Of a DNA stretch of 55,949 nt, positions 16,824 through 25,163 are shown piece after piece (position 1 is the first letter of the stretch; each line of letters opens with the position of its first letter). Origin of the DNA: Desulfobacterales bacterium RIFOXYA12_FULL_46_15 (GTDB lineage Bacteria; Desulfobacterota; Desulfobacteria; Desulfobacterales; Desulfobacteraceae); assembly GCA_001799395.1 (NCBI GenBank), contig MGTJ01000209.1, positions 1 through 55,949 on the forward strand, in the 5' to 3' direction. The translations under genes were made by a program, and so were the position numbers. The notes beneath the pieces are model-generated. The model made no database searches. It worked only from the letters and a program-made list of their open reading frames with translations, and was not told where the DNA came from.

Positions 16824-17534
16824 GTGAACCTGATCCTTTTAGAGAATAAAGATTTTGTTGAACCTGAAACAGTTGTTGTAAAGGGGCGGAGATTAAAGCA
16901 TCTATTGTCAGTCAACAAAGTGAATGAAAAGGACAGTCTTGTTTGCGGTCTTTTAAATGGCAAGATCGGAACCGGGAAAATTAAAAAAAAATCTGAATCT
17001 TTCCTTGAGATGACGGTTACACTTAATCAGGACCCGCCGGCGCCATTGCCTCTAACCCTGGTGCTTGCTCTTCCCAGGCCAAAGATGTTAAAGCGGATCA
17101 TAGAAACCGTTACAACACTTGGTGTTAAAACAATATACCTGATTAATTCATGGCGGGTTGAAAAAAGTTACTGGCAAAGCCCTCTGCTTGATACCGACAC
17201 CATGGCAAAGCACATGATCCTGGGTCTGGAGCAAAGCCGGGATACGATAATGCCAGAAATTTTCCAAAAAAGATTTTTTACAAAATTTGTAAATGAAGAC
17301 CTTCCCCTGATTTCAAAAAACAGCCTCCGGGTTACTGCGCATCCCAAAACCAGCCGTATATGCCCTGTCGGGATTAATAAAGAAACAACCCTTGTGATCG
17401 GCCCTGAAGGCGGCTTTATTGATATTGAGATAGAAACTCTTGAAAAACAAGGGTTTCTATCATGTAATATCGGTCAAAGAATATTAAAAGTCGAAACAGC
17501 CGTAACCTTTCTGATTTCAAGATTGTTTTCATAA
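16824..17534 (+). CDS. rsmE: 16S rRNA (uracil(1498)-N3)-methyltransferase RsmE
   Basis: SPOUT-class methyltransferase that methylates U1498 of 16S rRNA using SAM. Seen: N-terminal PUA-like domain with GRRLKHLLSVNKVNEKD, and the C-terminal knot motif LVIGPEGGFIDIEIE followed by GQRILKVETAV, the SAM-binding signature. Length of 236 residues is normal. The start is a GTG with AAAGG about 8 nt upstream. It begins just after the serA terminator. In many genomes it is next to prmA, which is not present here. Confidence 0.92.
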   Translation: MNLILLENKDFVEPETVVVKGRRLKHLLSVNKVNEKDSLVCGLLNGKIGTGKIKKKSESFLEMTVTLNQDPPAPLPLTLVLALPRPKMLKRIIETVTTLGVKTIYLINSWRVEKSYWQSPLLDTDTMAKHMILGLEQSRDTIMPEIFQKRFFTKFVNEDLPLISKNSLRVTAHPKTSRICPVGINKETTLVIGPEGGFIDIEIETLEKQGFLSCNIGQRILKVETAVTFLISRLFS

Positions 17535-17615
17535 TTTGGCTTTTAAATATCCATAATAGTGCATGTCCAATGATTGGAAAAATATTTATATGAAAGAGAA
17601 AAAGGACTTAAAACC

Positions 17616-17783
17616 ATGAAAAATGAAAAGAAAATCGATAAGGAACGGCAGCTTTCCTTTGACAGCCTGCCGCCAAGCATCAGGGAGACGATGACGGAAG
17701 AAGAAAAGCAGCTTTTCTTATATGCGGATGAATGGCCGGAATCTCTCTTCGATAAACTGGAAGAATTCATCATCAAAGATTAA
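17616..17783 (+). CDS. Small acidic hypothetical protein, 55 residues
   Basis: Encodes a small, charged, soluble peptide with a conserved-looking core (SIRETMTEEEKQLFLYADEW). It starts at the ATG at 17616, which has AAGGA about 10 nt upstream; the in-frame TTG at 17574 has none. Codon use resembles the neighbours and the frame closes well before the next gene. I do not recognise a family. The place between rsmE and the cNMP-binding gene gives no functional clue. Confidence 0.6.
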   Translation: MKNEKKIDKERQLSFDSLPPSIRETMTEEEKQLFLYADEWPESLFDKLEEFIIKD

Positions 17784-17847
17784 ATTTGACAGTCCTCTGT
17801 ATAGCCTTTAAAATTAACAGGTCATAAATCATGATATGAGGTCATAC

Positions 17848-18339
17848 ATGTCTCAGCCACCCAAAGATAAAATTGATTATGAAAAATATGTTAAATATGC
17901 TCAGATCCTTGAAAAAACCAAGTGGGCCGAGGAATTTTCCTGGGATCATATTCGCAAAATCTGTCATTATATTCATCCTGTCATAGCAAAAAAAGGGGCT
18001 GTTATTTTTAAGGAAGGGGATAAGGAAGAAACATTCGGCATTATTGTAAAAGGTTCCGTTGATATCCTGAAACAAGGTGATGGGGAAATACAGAAAGTTG
18101 CTACATTGCAAAGCTCTCAAACTTTTGGGGAAATGGCCCTGCTGGATGGGGAACCCAGATCTGCTACCGGGGTGGCAAGAGAAGATGCCATTATTTTTTT
18201 CATTTCTAAAAAGAACTTGCTGGATATTGCAGAAGACCATCCCAAATTGGGTTTTCAGATTATCTGGAAAATTTCAAAATTGTTGAGCCAGCGTCTTAGA
18301 AGCACTACTGGAAAGCTTGTCGATTATATGGGGCATTAA
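17848..18339 (+). CDS. Stand-alone cyclic nucleotide-binding domain protein
   Basis: 163 residues made almost wholly of one CRP/PKA-type cNMP-binding beta-barrel. After an N-terminal helix region (1-50), the barrel runs from GAVIFKEGDKEETFGIIVKG to the phosphate-binding cassette FGEMALLDGEPRSATGVA, which keeps the Glu and the R-S-A-T needed for cAMP/cGMP contact. There is no DNA-binding domain or channel, so it must act through a partner. The start at 17848 has GAGG 6 nt upstream; a further ATG at 17836 overlaps that site. It lies 1.6 kb from a class I adenylate cyclase, so cAMP is the likely ligand. Confidence 0.85.
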   Translation: MSQPPKDKIDYEKYVKYAQILEKTKWAEEFSWDHIRKICHYIHPVIAKKGAVIFKEGDKEETFGIIVKGSVDILKQGDGEIQKVATLQSSQTFGEMALLDGEPRSATGVAREDAIIFFISKKNLLDIAEDHPKLGFQIIWKISKLLSQRLRSTTGKLVDYMGH

Positions 18340-18354
18340 TTCAGACATTATGGT

Positions 18355-19350
18355 TCAGGGCATTTTTAAAATTGAAGCATGCTTTGTAATCTTGTTGTAT
18401 GACATTTTTAAAAGTTCCACTGCTTTTGAGGGGGTAATGTCCAGACAAGTTTTATATTTCTCAGAGATTAAATGAATTTTCTTTCCGACAACATCGCCGG
18501 GCATGGAAAAATCAATATTGCACAATTCATCGGAAAATGAACAGATAAACCGTTGCATGTCTTCGGCAATCAGTTTGTTCTTGGAAAGATCAAAATTTGA
18601 AATCGGTTTCATGGCAGAAACAATGGATGGAGGAAGATTCCATCTGGATGAAAAAAATCGGCCAAGTTCACTGTAAGATACCCCTATGACGGATTTTGAA
18701 GCCTGCTCTTTTGATATTTTTTTTTCATCAATGGCAATTTCAATATTGATATATACCTTGGGTGAAAAAAAGGCCACCAGGTATTCCCCAAAACCATAGA
18801 GCATGGCAGATATCTGAATGGCTTCAGCATCCTTTACCTTCTCACCAAGTGCAAGTTCACGGGCAATAATGCTTCGCTGAAGAGACCGGATGGCCATATT
18901 TTTTAAAATTTTAATATTGGTGATATCCTTCATGAGTTCATAAATTTTCAGGCTTGTGGCAGCAAGTTTGATTTCCTCTGTGCCTAGGATGATCATTGCT
19001 TCGGAAATAGTTGCAATGCTCTTATTTGAAAATTGCCCGTAAAATGAAGAGTTGACGAGTTTCAGCAATTTGGTGGTCAGTGCCATATCTTTTAAAATAA
19101 CATCTGCTATGTCATTGGCTGAAGAATATTTCATTTTCAGGATTTGATTTACATCCCTTATCTGAGTCGAGAAGGCTAAAAAAGGTCCGTTTTTCATCAT
19201 ATTGCCATAAAGTGTTTTGATAAATTCTTTATAGTCAATCTTGTTTTTTTCAGAATCCGGATGTTCTGAAAAAGGAAACTGCCTGTTTTTTGAAGAAAAA
19301 TCAATCAGGTCCAATTCAATACCGGTATGAGGTGCCATAGAAGTCGTCAT
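18355..19350 (-). CDS. HDOD domain protein
   Basis: 331-residue signalling protein. The HDOD domain (an inactive HD-hydrolase relative found in bacterial signalling) covers about residues 40-245, with DIADVILKDMALTTKLLKLVNS typical of its N-terminal half and AMLYGFGEYL replacing the metal-binding His-Asp motif. A C-terminal helical tail (250-331) is unassigned. The ATG at 19350 is preceded by CTGGAG at 6 nt; the frame stays open to 19566, but that part would overlap the divergent cyclase. It converges with the cNMP-binding gene, with 15 bp between stops, and is divergent from the cyclase. Partner and output are unknown. Confidence 0.85.
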   Translation of the reverse strand: MTTSMAPHTGIELDLIDFSSKNRQFPFSEHPDSEKNKIDYKEFIKTLYGNMMKNGPFLAFSTQIRDVNQILKMKYSSANDIADVILKDMALTTKLLKLVNSSFYGQFSNKSIATISEAMIILGTEEIKLAATSLKIYELMKDITNIKILKNMAIRSLQRSIIARELALGEKVKDAEAIQISAMLYGFGEYLVAFFSPKVYINIEIAIDEKKISKEQASKSVIGVSYSELGRFFSSRWNLPPSIVSAMKPISNFDLSKNKLIAEDMQRFICSFSDELCNIDFSMPGDVVGKKIHLISEKYKTCLDITPSKAVELLKMSYNKITKHASILKMP

Positions 19351-19377
19351 TATTTCTCCAGAAAGAAAAAACAAAAC

Positions 19378-19407
19378 TTGAAAAACCTTTTTAATCAACA
19401 CTATAAT
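19378..19407 (+). promoter_or_regulatory. Putative promoter of the adenylate cyclase gene
   Basis: TTGAAA (19378-19383), 18-bp spacer, perfect TATAAT (19402-19407). The predicted start of transcription near 19414 is upstream of the proposed ATC start at 19466. Confidence 0.55.
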
Positions 19408-19543
19408 GCGGGTATGATAGTCTTTTTTTCTATTCTTTTCAACGGGTTTAAAAGAGGTTGGATCAATCGAAAAAACAAAAGACATATTTCTCGATTTAAA
19501 AGACAGGGTTGAAAAAAACCGCCTGGCTTTTTCAAATTCCAAT

Positions 19544-21466
19544 ATGGTCCGGATGAGAGAAGCCATTCGCTATTTAACACCTGAAAAGCTTGAGATTTTC
19601 ATTAAAATTCCATTTCTCCTGCATATTAATGCCCCTGAATATCCCGGGTTTACAGATCCTGATGTTTCATCCCACGGGATCTGGAATTTTATAAACTCCG
19701 GGTTTTATAAAGAAGCAGCAACCGAAAAACTTTTTCCAAAATCCATCATCGAGACTATTAAAAACGATAATTCTTACATCCTTGGCCTTTATCATATCGG
19801 GAGCCTGGGGACCTTCACCCAGTCACAGGGGTCTGATTTTGATTTCTGGATCATAATCGATAAAAAAAAATTTTCGAAAAAAAGATTTCAATGTTTTGAA
19901 AACAAACTGGATGCTGTTTTAAAATACTGCAGGGAGGCCTATCAACAGGAAGTGTCCTTTTTTGTTATTGATCAGAAAGACGTCAGGAATAACTGCTATT
20001 CTTTGTTTGATGATCCGGAAATACTCAATGCCCCGAGGGTTTTTTTAAAAGAGGAATTCTATCGAACCTTTTTGATGATAGCCGGTAAAATTCCTGTTTG
20101 GTGTGTTTTACCTGATTTGAATGATACCGGGAAAAATTCAAGGCAGAATATAGACGGTACAATCGCCCAGGTTTTATCCATGTATGATGACCTGATTGAT
20201 CTTGGCCAGATATCTCTCATCCCGATGGAGGATGTACTGAAGGGCTTATTATGGCATATCTGCAAATCCGAACAAGACCCTGTCAAGGCTATTATTAAAG
20301 CTACGATGATTTTCAGTTATGGATTCAGCAAATACAATCACAAAAAGCTGTTATGCGATAAAATTAAAAAAGGGTATTCAATGGCAGGTATTGATGATTT
20401 TTCTGCTGACCCTTATAAACTATTGTTTGATCAGATACTGGAATTCCATGAAAAAGAAGATCCCAAGGGTCTTAATCTGATAAAAAATGCAATTTTTTTC
20501 AGATTATGTGAATACCCTGATGTAAAAATACCAGAACAAGGTACACCCAAGAGAAACCTGCTTCAAAAGTATATCCACCTATGGAATTTGAATCAGAATC
20601 AGGTGGGAAAACTTTTATCCTATCCGTCATGGTCTGAATCTGAAAAACTGGTTTTGGAAAAAGCATTTCTTCATCGACTGGCCTTTATGTATAATCATGC
20701 CGTCAAAGAAACAGAAAGACAAAAAATAGCCATTGATTTTGGAAAAGAAAAAAGAAATAGGATTGTATTGAAAAATAAAATCAGGACTCGCCTGAATAGA
20801 AACCCGCATAAAATTCCCGAATGCTCCACCTATCTGAAACGGAAAAAGTATATACATCACGGAATCATAAAAACAAAGGGGTTCTGGCAACTCAATGCCC
20901 GGTTAGAGTCTGGTCAGGAAATAGATAATTTATATAGTCATTCAAATTTATTGGGGGTACTGGGCTGGATTCTGGAAAACCGTCTTTACAACAGGCATAT
21001 GGCAAGCATGACCATTGAATCTGATTTGAATCTATTTGAGTCCCTTAGTGATCCGGTCGATCCTGACAAACTGTATCTGGCCTTTCAACCGTTAAAACCA
21101 ATTTCAGACAGAAATTTTGAGAAAGATCCCTTTACAGAAAAAATACTTGTCCTCTTATGCTATCAGTTATCGGAAGGAAAAAAACATATCACCAATGCTG
21201 AATTTCTTATTTCCAATTCATGGGGGGAACTCATCTTTGACGAGATCAGGTTTTCCCCTCAAAGTTCCAGACAACAGCAGTGCCGGGAAACGGCAGAATT
21301 GATGACCGGATATTCACAAGGAAATATAAGGTTCTACGTTTATCAATATTCAGATCACCATGATCCGGAAATTGTTTATGAGCTTAAAAAAGCTTACAGC
21401 AATATTGCATTTAAAGATCGAGATGTAATAGACTTATATAAAAAACCATATCTGGACAAACTATAG
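19544..21466 (+). CDS. Class I (CyaA-type) adenylate cyclase; N-terminus probably begins upstream at 19466
   Basis: Makes cAMP from ATP. The class I catalytic motif is near residue 85-105: GSLGTFTQSQGSDFDFW, matching the GSxG...DLDLW pattern of E. coli CyaA. The N-terminal PFLLHINAPEYPGF matches the LLHxNxPxxPGY signature. Coordinates give the first ordinary start (ATG, 640 residues), but it has no ribosome site. The same frame upstream encodes 26 codons fitting the family N-terminus (LKDRVEKNRLAFSNSN); see findings. At about 640-666 residues it is shorter than the 848-residue E. coli enzyme, lacking much of its C-terminal regulatory part. The next gene follows after 8 bp. Confidence 0.85.
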   Translation: MVRMREAIRYLTPEKLEIFIKIPFLLHINAPEYPGFTDPDVSSHGIWNFINSGFYKEAATEKLFPKSIIETIKNDNSYILGLYHIGSLGTFTQSQGSDFDFWIIIDKKKFSKKRFQCFENKLDAVLKYCREAYQQEVSFFVIDQKDVRNNCYSLFDDPEILNAPRVFLKEEFYRTFLMIAGKIPVWCVLPDLNDTGKNSRQNIDGTIAQVLSMYDDLIDLGQISLIPMEDVLKGLLWHICKSEQDPVKAIIKATMIFSYGFSKYNHKKLLCDKIKKGYSMAGIDDFSADPYKLLFDQILEFHEKEDPKGLNLIKNAIFFRLCEYPDVKIPEQGTPKRNLLQKYIHLWNLNQNQVGKLLSYPSWSESEKLVLEKAFLHRLAFMYNHAVKETERQKIAIDFGKEKRNRIVLKNKIRTRLNRNPHKIPECSTYLKRKKYIHHGIIKTKGFWQLNARLESGQEIDNLYSHSNLLGVLGWILENRLYNRHMASMTIESDLNLFESLSDPVDPDKLYLAFQPLKPISDRNFEKDPFTEKILVLLCYQLSEGKKHITNAEFLISNSWGELIFDEIRFSPQSSRQQQCRETAELMTGYSQGNIRFYVYQYSDHHDPEIVYELKKAYSNIAFKDRDVIDLYKKPYLDKL

Positions 21467-21474
21467 GGGATAAA

Positions 21475-22485
21475 ATGGAGGATAAACAGATTCTTCTGGT
21501 CAATGATGATAAGACAGAATTAGCTCAATTGTTTACTGTTGTAAAAGCCTTGGGCTTTCATCAGGTATCATTGGCCGATGGAGGGGCCAGTGCCTGGGTC
21601 TCTCTGAAATCAAAAAAAATGGATTGCATTATCAGTGCCTATGAGATGAAAGAGATGTCAGGGCTTGCACTCCTGAAAATTATCAGACGGGAAAACGATT
21701 TTTCCGATATTCCTTTTTTTTTGACAGATAGCGCCTTTACAAAGGTTAAAGTGCTTAAGGCAGGGCAAACAGGTGTAACCGGTCTTTTTGTGATTCCCTA
21801 TGACGAAACCGGGTTGACCCGGAAATTATCTCTGGCCCTTGAAAAGAAAGAAGATCCTGTAATTCATAAACTCATGGAAACAATGGACAACGGATTGCAG
21901 TTAATTGAGAAAAAGGAATATAACAAGGCACTTGAAGTATTTACAAATCTTATCAATCAAAAAGAGAATCCGGAATATTATTTTAACATCGGCTATATTA
22001 AAACATCCCAGGGGAAACACAGTGAAGCCATTGAAGCCTTTGCCATGGCAACAAAGTTAGACAGGCTTTTTGCCAAGGCATATGAAGAAATGGGCAGGGT
22101 GTACAGGCTGATGGGGGATCTTGTTAAAGCAGAGGAATATATGAGACTGGCAGCAGAAATTTATATGGATACAGATAAAATCGGAGCTGCCGAAGAAATT
22201 TTAAATGAGATCCTTGAATCCGGTACAAACTCTTTAAATGTCTTTAATACCCTGGGTGTTCTATACCGCAAAAAAGGAGATACACAGATCGCCCTTTCTC
22301 ATTATAAAAAAGCATTGAAAGTGCATCCGGATGAGCCTTATATCTATTATAATATAGGGAGGCTTCATCTGGACATGAAAGATACTGAAAAAGCAAAAGA
22401 ATATTTCAAAATCGCCTTGGAAAAAGATCCTGGTTTTGAGGAGGCAAAGCAGGTGATTAAAGCCATTGATCTTGGGATTGTATAG
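21475..22485 (+). CDS. Degenerate receiver domain fused to TPR repeats
   Basis: 336 residues. Residues 1-125 have a CheY-like fold with the acidic pair Asp11-Asp12, but the phosphoacceptor Asp is Ala55 (ISAYEM in place of ISDxxMP) and the conserved Lys is Ile107 (VIPY in place of VKPF). It therefore cannot be phosphorylated in the normal way. Residues about 130-335 form five or so TPR units (for example YFNIGYIKTSQGKHSEAIEA and YNIGRLHLDMKDTEKAKEY), a protein-docking solenoid. It starts 8 bp after the cyclase stop, so it is probably co-expressed with it and may scaffold or regulate it. It converges with the ABC-F gene. Confidence 0.85.
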   Translation: MEDKQILLVNDDKTELAQLFTVVKALGFHQVSLADGGASAWVSLKSKKMDCIISAYEMKEMSGLALLKIIRRENDFSDIPFFLTDSAFTKVKVLKAGQTGVTGLFVIPYDETGLTRKLSLALEKKEDPVIHKLMETMDNGLQLIEKKEYNKALEVFTNLINQKENPEYYFNIGYIKTSQGKHSEAIEAFAMATKLDRLFAKAYEEMGRVYRLMGDLVKAEEYMRLAAEIYMDTDKIGAAEEILNEILESGTNSLNVFNTLGVLYRKKGDTQIALSHYKKALKVHPDEPYIYYNIGRLHLDMKDTEKAKEYFKIALEKDPGFEEAKQVIKAIDLGIV

Positions 22486-22491
22486 AAAATT

Positions 22492-24300
22492 TCATAAGCT
22501 TTGGCCTTCCTTTTTGGCCTCAAGGTATTCCCACCTTTCATAAAGTTCATGAACCCTTTCCTGCGCATCTTTTAGCAAAGAACAAAAATGGTTCATTTGA
22601 TCAATATTGCTCATGATATCTACTTCCTGTAATTTTCCTGTAATTTTTTCAACTTCAGTTTCTGCACCCAGGATTTTCTCTTCAATATGATCCAGCTCAA
22701 ATTTATCTTTAAAAGAGAAACTGATGATGCGGTCCTGTTTTTTTTTCTCAATTTTTTTTATTTTTCCAGGTTTTTCCATGAATGTTTGCCGATGCTTGAT
22801 CACCTGGTCGAAATTTGCAAAAAAATGAGCATTTGAAGCCGGGTCTAAATAGAGAATACGATGACAGACTTTATCCATGAGATAACGGTCATGGGATACA
22901 ATAACAACAGCTCCGGCAAATTGCCGGATACTTTCTTCCAGAACTTCCAGGGACAGGATATCAAGGTCATTGGTGGGTTCATCCAGGAGGAGGACATCAC
23001 AGGGCGTCAGCATAATATTGGCAAGAAGGATTCGTGCTTTTTCACCACCTGAAAGTTTTTTTACCGGCATATCCAGTTGATCCGGCATAAAAAGGAAACG
23101 TTTGGCCCAGGTGACGATATGGATACTGTTGCCCTTATAATTAACACTGTCGCCGCCTGCCGGGTTCAACGCATCTTTTAGTGAAGTTTTTGGATTCAGT
23201 TTGGACCGGTTCTGGTCAAAACAGGCAAGCTTCAATTCCTGAACCCACTCGACCTTTCCTTCATCCGGTTGAATTTTTTTTTCAAGTATGGATAAAAAAG
23301 TTGATTTTCCGGTTCCGTTCTCACCCACGACACCCAGGACAAAACCAGGTCCGAGTTCAAATGTAATATCTGAAAATAACTGTTTTCCATTTATTATTTT
23401 TTTCAAATGATAGGCTCTTAAAAGCGCTTTTGTCCGCCTGCCGGTTGAATCAAAATCAATATCAAGGGTGGCCGTGGCCTTGGTTCTCTCCTTGATGGCA
23501 GATAATTCCATCCTAAGATTTTCAGCCTGTTCAATTCTGTATTTTGCCTTAGTGCTTCTGGCTTTTGCCCCTTGTTTCAGCCATTCGTCTTCCCTTCTCA
23601 TCTTTCCGGCCAGAGAAACCTGTTGTTTTTCCTGCGCTATGAGGAAATTCTGTCTTTCTTTTTCAAATTTTTTGTATTGTCCCTGGATTTTAAAATACCC
23701 GGTTGGATAATAATGTCCGATTTCCATGATATCTAAACAGACATTCTCAAGAAATGACCGGTCATGACTGACAACAATAAATGAAAACCGGGCGGATTTT
23801 AATATTTCCTCCAGCCATAGAATGCCACCGATATCCAGATGGTTGGTGGGCTCATCCATCAAAAGAAGATCCGGCCGGCAGCAAATGGCGCGGGTGACGG
23901 CAAGTTTTTTTTTCCAGCCTCCGGATAAAGCCGAAGCGGTCAGATTCGGATCTGGAAACCCTGTTTCTCCCAATGCCTTCTGCACAATCCTATGCCGTTC
24001 TTTTTCATCAAACGTGCTGTTTATTAGACAATTATAAAGGTGTTCTTCAATGGTTCTGCCCGGATCAAGACTATCTTCCTGCGGAAGATAAACAAATTTT
24101 AAACCCGCTCTGGCAATTAATTCACCCGTATCCGGTTGAACCAGTCCTGCAATTAATTTTAAAAGCGTGGATTTCCCGGAACCATTCATGCCGATCATGC
24201 CTAATTTTTCGTTCAGTTTAAAATCAAAGGACAGGTCCTGGAACAGGGTATCATCTCCATAGGTTTTTGAAATATTCTTCAGGTTGAACATCAGGGTCAT
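22492..24300 (-). CDS. ABC-F family ATPase, Uup-like
   Basis: Soluble ATPase of the ABC-F class, which acts on ribosomes or DNA repair intermediates rather than in transport. Two ABC domains are seen: Walker A GMNGSGKST and GENGTGKST, signatures LSGGWKKKL and LSGGEKARI, Walker B LLLMDEPTNHLD and LLLDEPTNDLD. The W after the first LSGG, and a C-terminal coiled coil (about 530-602) rich in Lys/Glu, favour the Uup branch over EttA. There are no membrane segments. Length is 602 residues. The ATG at 24300 has AAAAGAG about 7 nt upstream. Confidence 0.88.
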   Translation of the reverse strand: MTLMFNLKNISKTYGDDTLFQDLSFDFKLNEKLGMIGMNGSGKSTLLKLIAGLVQPDTGELIARAGLKFVYLPQEDSLDPGRTIEEHLYNCLINSTFDEKERHRIVQKALGETGFPDPNLTASALSGGWKKKLAVTRAICCRPDLLLMDEPTNHLDIGGILWLEEILKSARFSFIVVSHDRSFLENVCLDIMEIGHYYPTGYFKIQGQYKKFEKERQNFLIAQEKQQVSLAGKMRREDEWLKQGAKARSTKAKYRIEQAENLRMELSAIKERTKATATLDIDFDSTGRRTKALLRAYHLKKIINGKQLFSDITFELGPGFVLGVVGENGTGKSTFLSILEKKIQPDEGKVEWVQELKLACFDQNRSKLNPKTSLKDALNPAGGDSVNYKGNSIHIVTWAKRFLFMPDQLDMPVKKLSGGEKARILLANIMLTPCDVLLLDEPTNDLDILSLEVLEESIRQFAGAVVIVSHDRYLMDKVCHRILYLDPASNAHFFANFDQVIKHRQTFMEKPGKIKKIEKKKQDRIISFSFKDKFELDHIEEKILGAETEVEKITGKLQEVDIMSNIDQMNHFCSLLKDAQERVHELYERWEYLEAKKEGQSL

Positions 24301-24384
24301 AGTGTGCTCTTTTAAATATGATTATGAGTTTCGATCCATGTCTATCGTAAAAGGGCTGAAAAATCAAATGGATTGATTAGCCCA

Positions 24385-24412
24385 TTGATTTGTATTACCA
24401 AGATATTATAAT
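24385..24412 (+). promoter_or_regulatory. Putative promoter of the two-component operon
   Basis: TTGATT (24385-24390), 16-bp spacer, TATAAT (24407-24412). It lies about 75 bp upstream of the response regulator start, in the 188-bp spacer divergent from the ABC-F gene. Confidence 0.5.
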
Positions 24413-24488
24413 GCTTTTTGAAAAACATAAGTTCAAAATAATATTTATTTAAAGGTTAAAAAAAAATTAACAGGAGAATTTTTCTGCC

Positions 24489-25163
24489 ATGAGGGTTCTT
24501 GTTATTGAAGATGATATAAAAATATCCGAATTCATTCAAAAAGGCCTTAAATCTTCCGGATTTGCAGTTGATCAGGCCATGACAGGGAAAACAGGTTTTG
24601 AAATGGCACTGGATAATCCCTATGATGCCTTGATTGTGGATATCATGCTGCCGGAAATGGATGGCATTTCCCTTATTAAAAATATCCGGCGGGAAAATAA
24701 CAATACCCCGATCATTATCCTTAGTGCACGGGACAGGGTGGATGACAGGGTAAACGGGCTTCATGCCGGTGCGGATGATTATCTGACAAAGCCTTTTGCA
24801 TTTTCGGAGCTTCTTGCAAGGGTCCAGGCTCTTATCCGCCGGGCCTGCAATGTAACCGATCCGGTAAGGCTTTCCTATGAGGATTTGGATGTCGATATCC
24901 TGAAACGCCGGGTAAAACGGAAAAATGCAGTGATTGATCTTCAGCCGCTTGAATTTTCTCTTCTTGAATACCTTTTGCGGAACAGGGAAAAAGTGGTTTC
25001 CAAAACCATGATCATGGAGCATGTCTGGAATTATAATTTCGATCCCATGACCAACGTGGTTGAAGCTCGCATATGCAGGTTAAGAGATAAAATCGATAAA
25101 GATTTTGAACCTAAACTGATCCATACGGTCCGGGGTGCGGGATATGTCCTGAAAAAGCAATGA
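24489..25163 (+). CDS. OmpR/PhoB-family response regulator
   Basis: 224-residue transcription factor. The receiver domain (1-115) has Asp9-Asp10, the phosphoacceptor in DALIVDIMLPEMDG, and the conserved Lys in YLTKPF. The winged-helix domain (about 125-222) carries the usual LQPLEFSLLEYLLRN and the recognition region VVEARICRLRDKID, ending in HTVRGAGYVL. It is closest in style to CusR/CopR-type regulators, but a metal signal is not proven. AGGAG precedes the ATG. Its TGA overlaps the kinase ATG, so regulator and sensor are coupled. A DegQ-type protease follows and may be the target. Confidence 0.92.
   Translation: MRVLVIEDDIKISEFIQKGLKSSGFAVDQAMTGKTGFEMALDNPYDALIVDIMLPEMDGISLIKNIRRENNNTPIIILSARDRVDDRVNGLHAGADDYLTKPFAFSELLARVQALIRRACNVTDPVRLSYEDLDVDILKRRVKRKNAVIDLQPLEFSLLEYLLRNREKVVSKTMIMEHVWNYNFDPMTNVVEARICRLRDKIDKDFEPKLIHTVRGAGYVLKKQ

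Noticed and set aside
19350-19566. Longer N-terminus for the HDOD protein
   Set aside because: The ATG at 19350 has a good GGAG site, and the extra 72 codons would overlap the cyclase promoter and N-terminal coding region.
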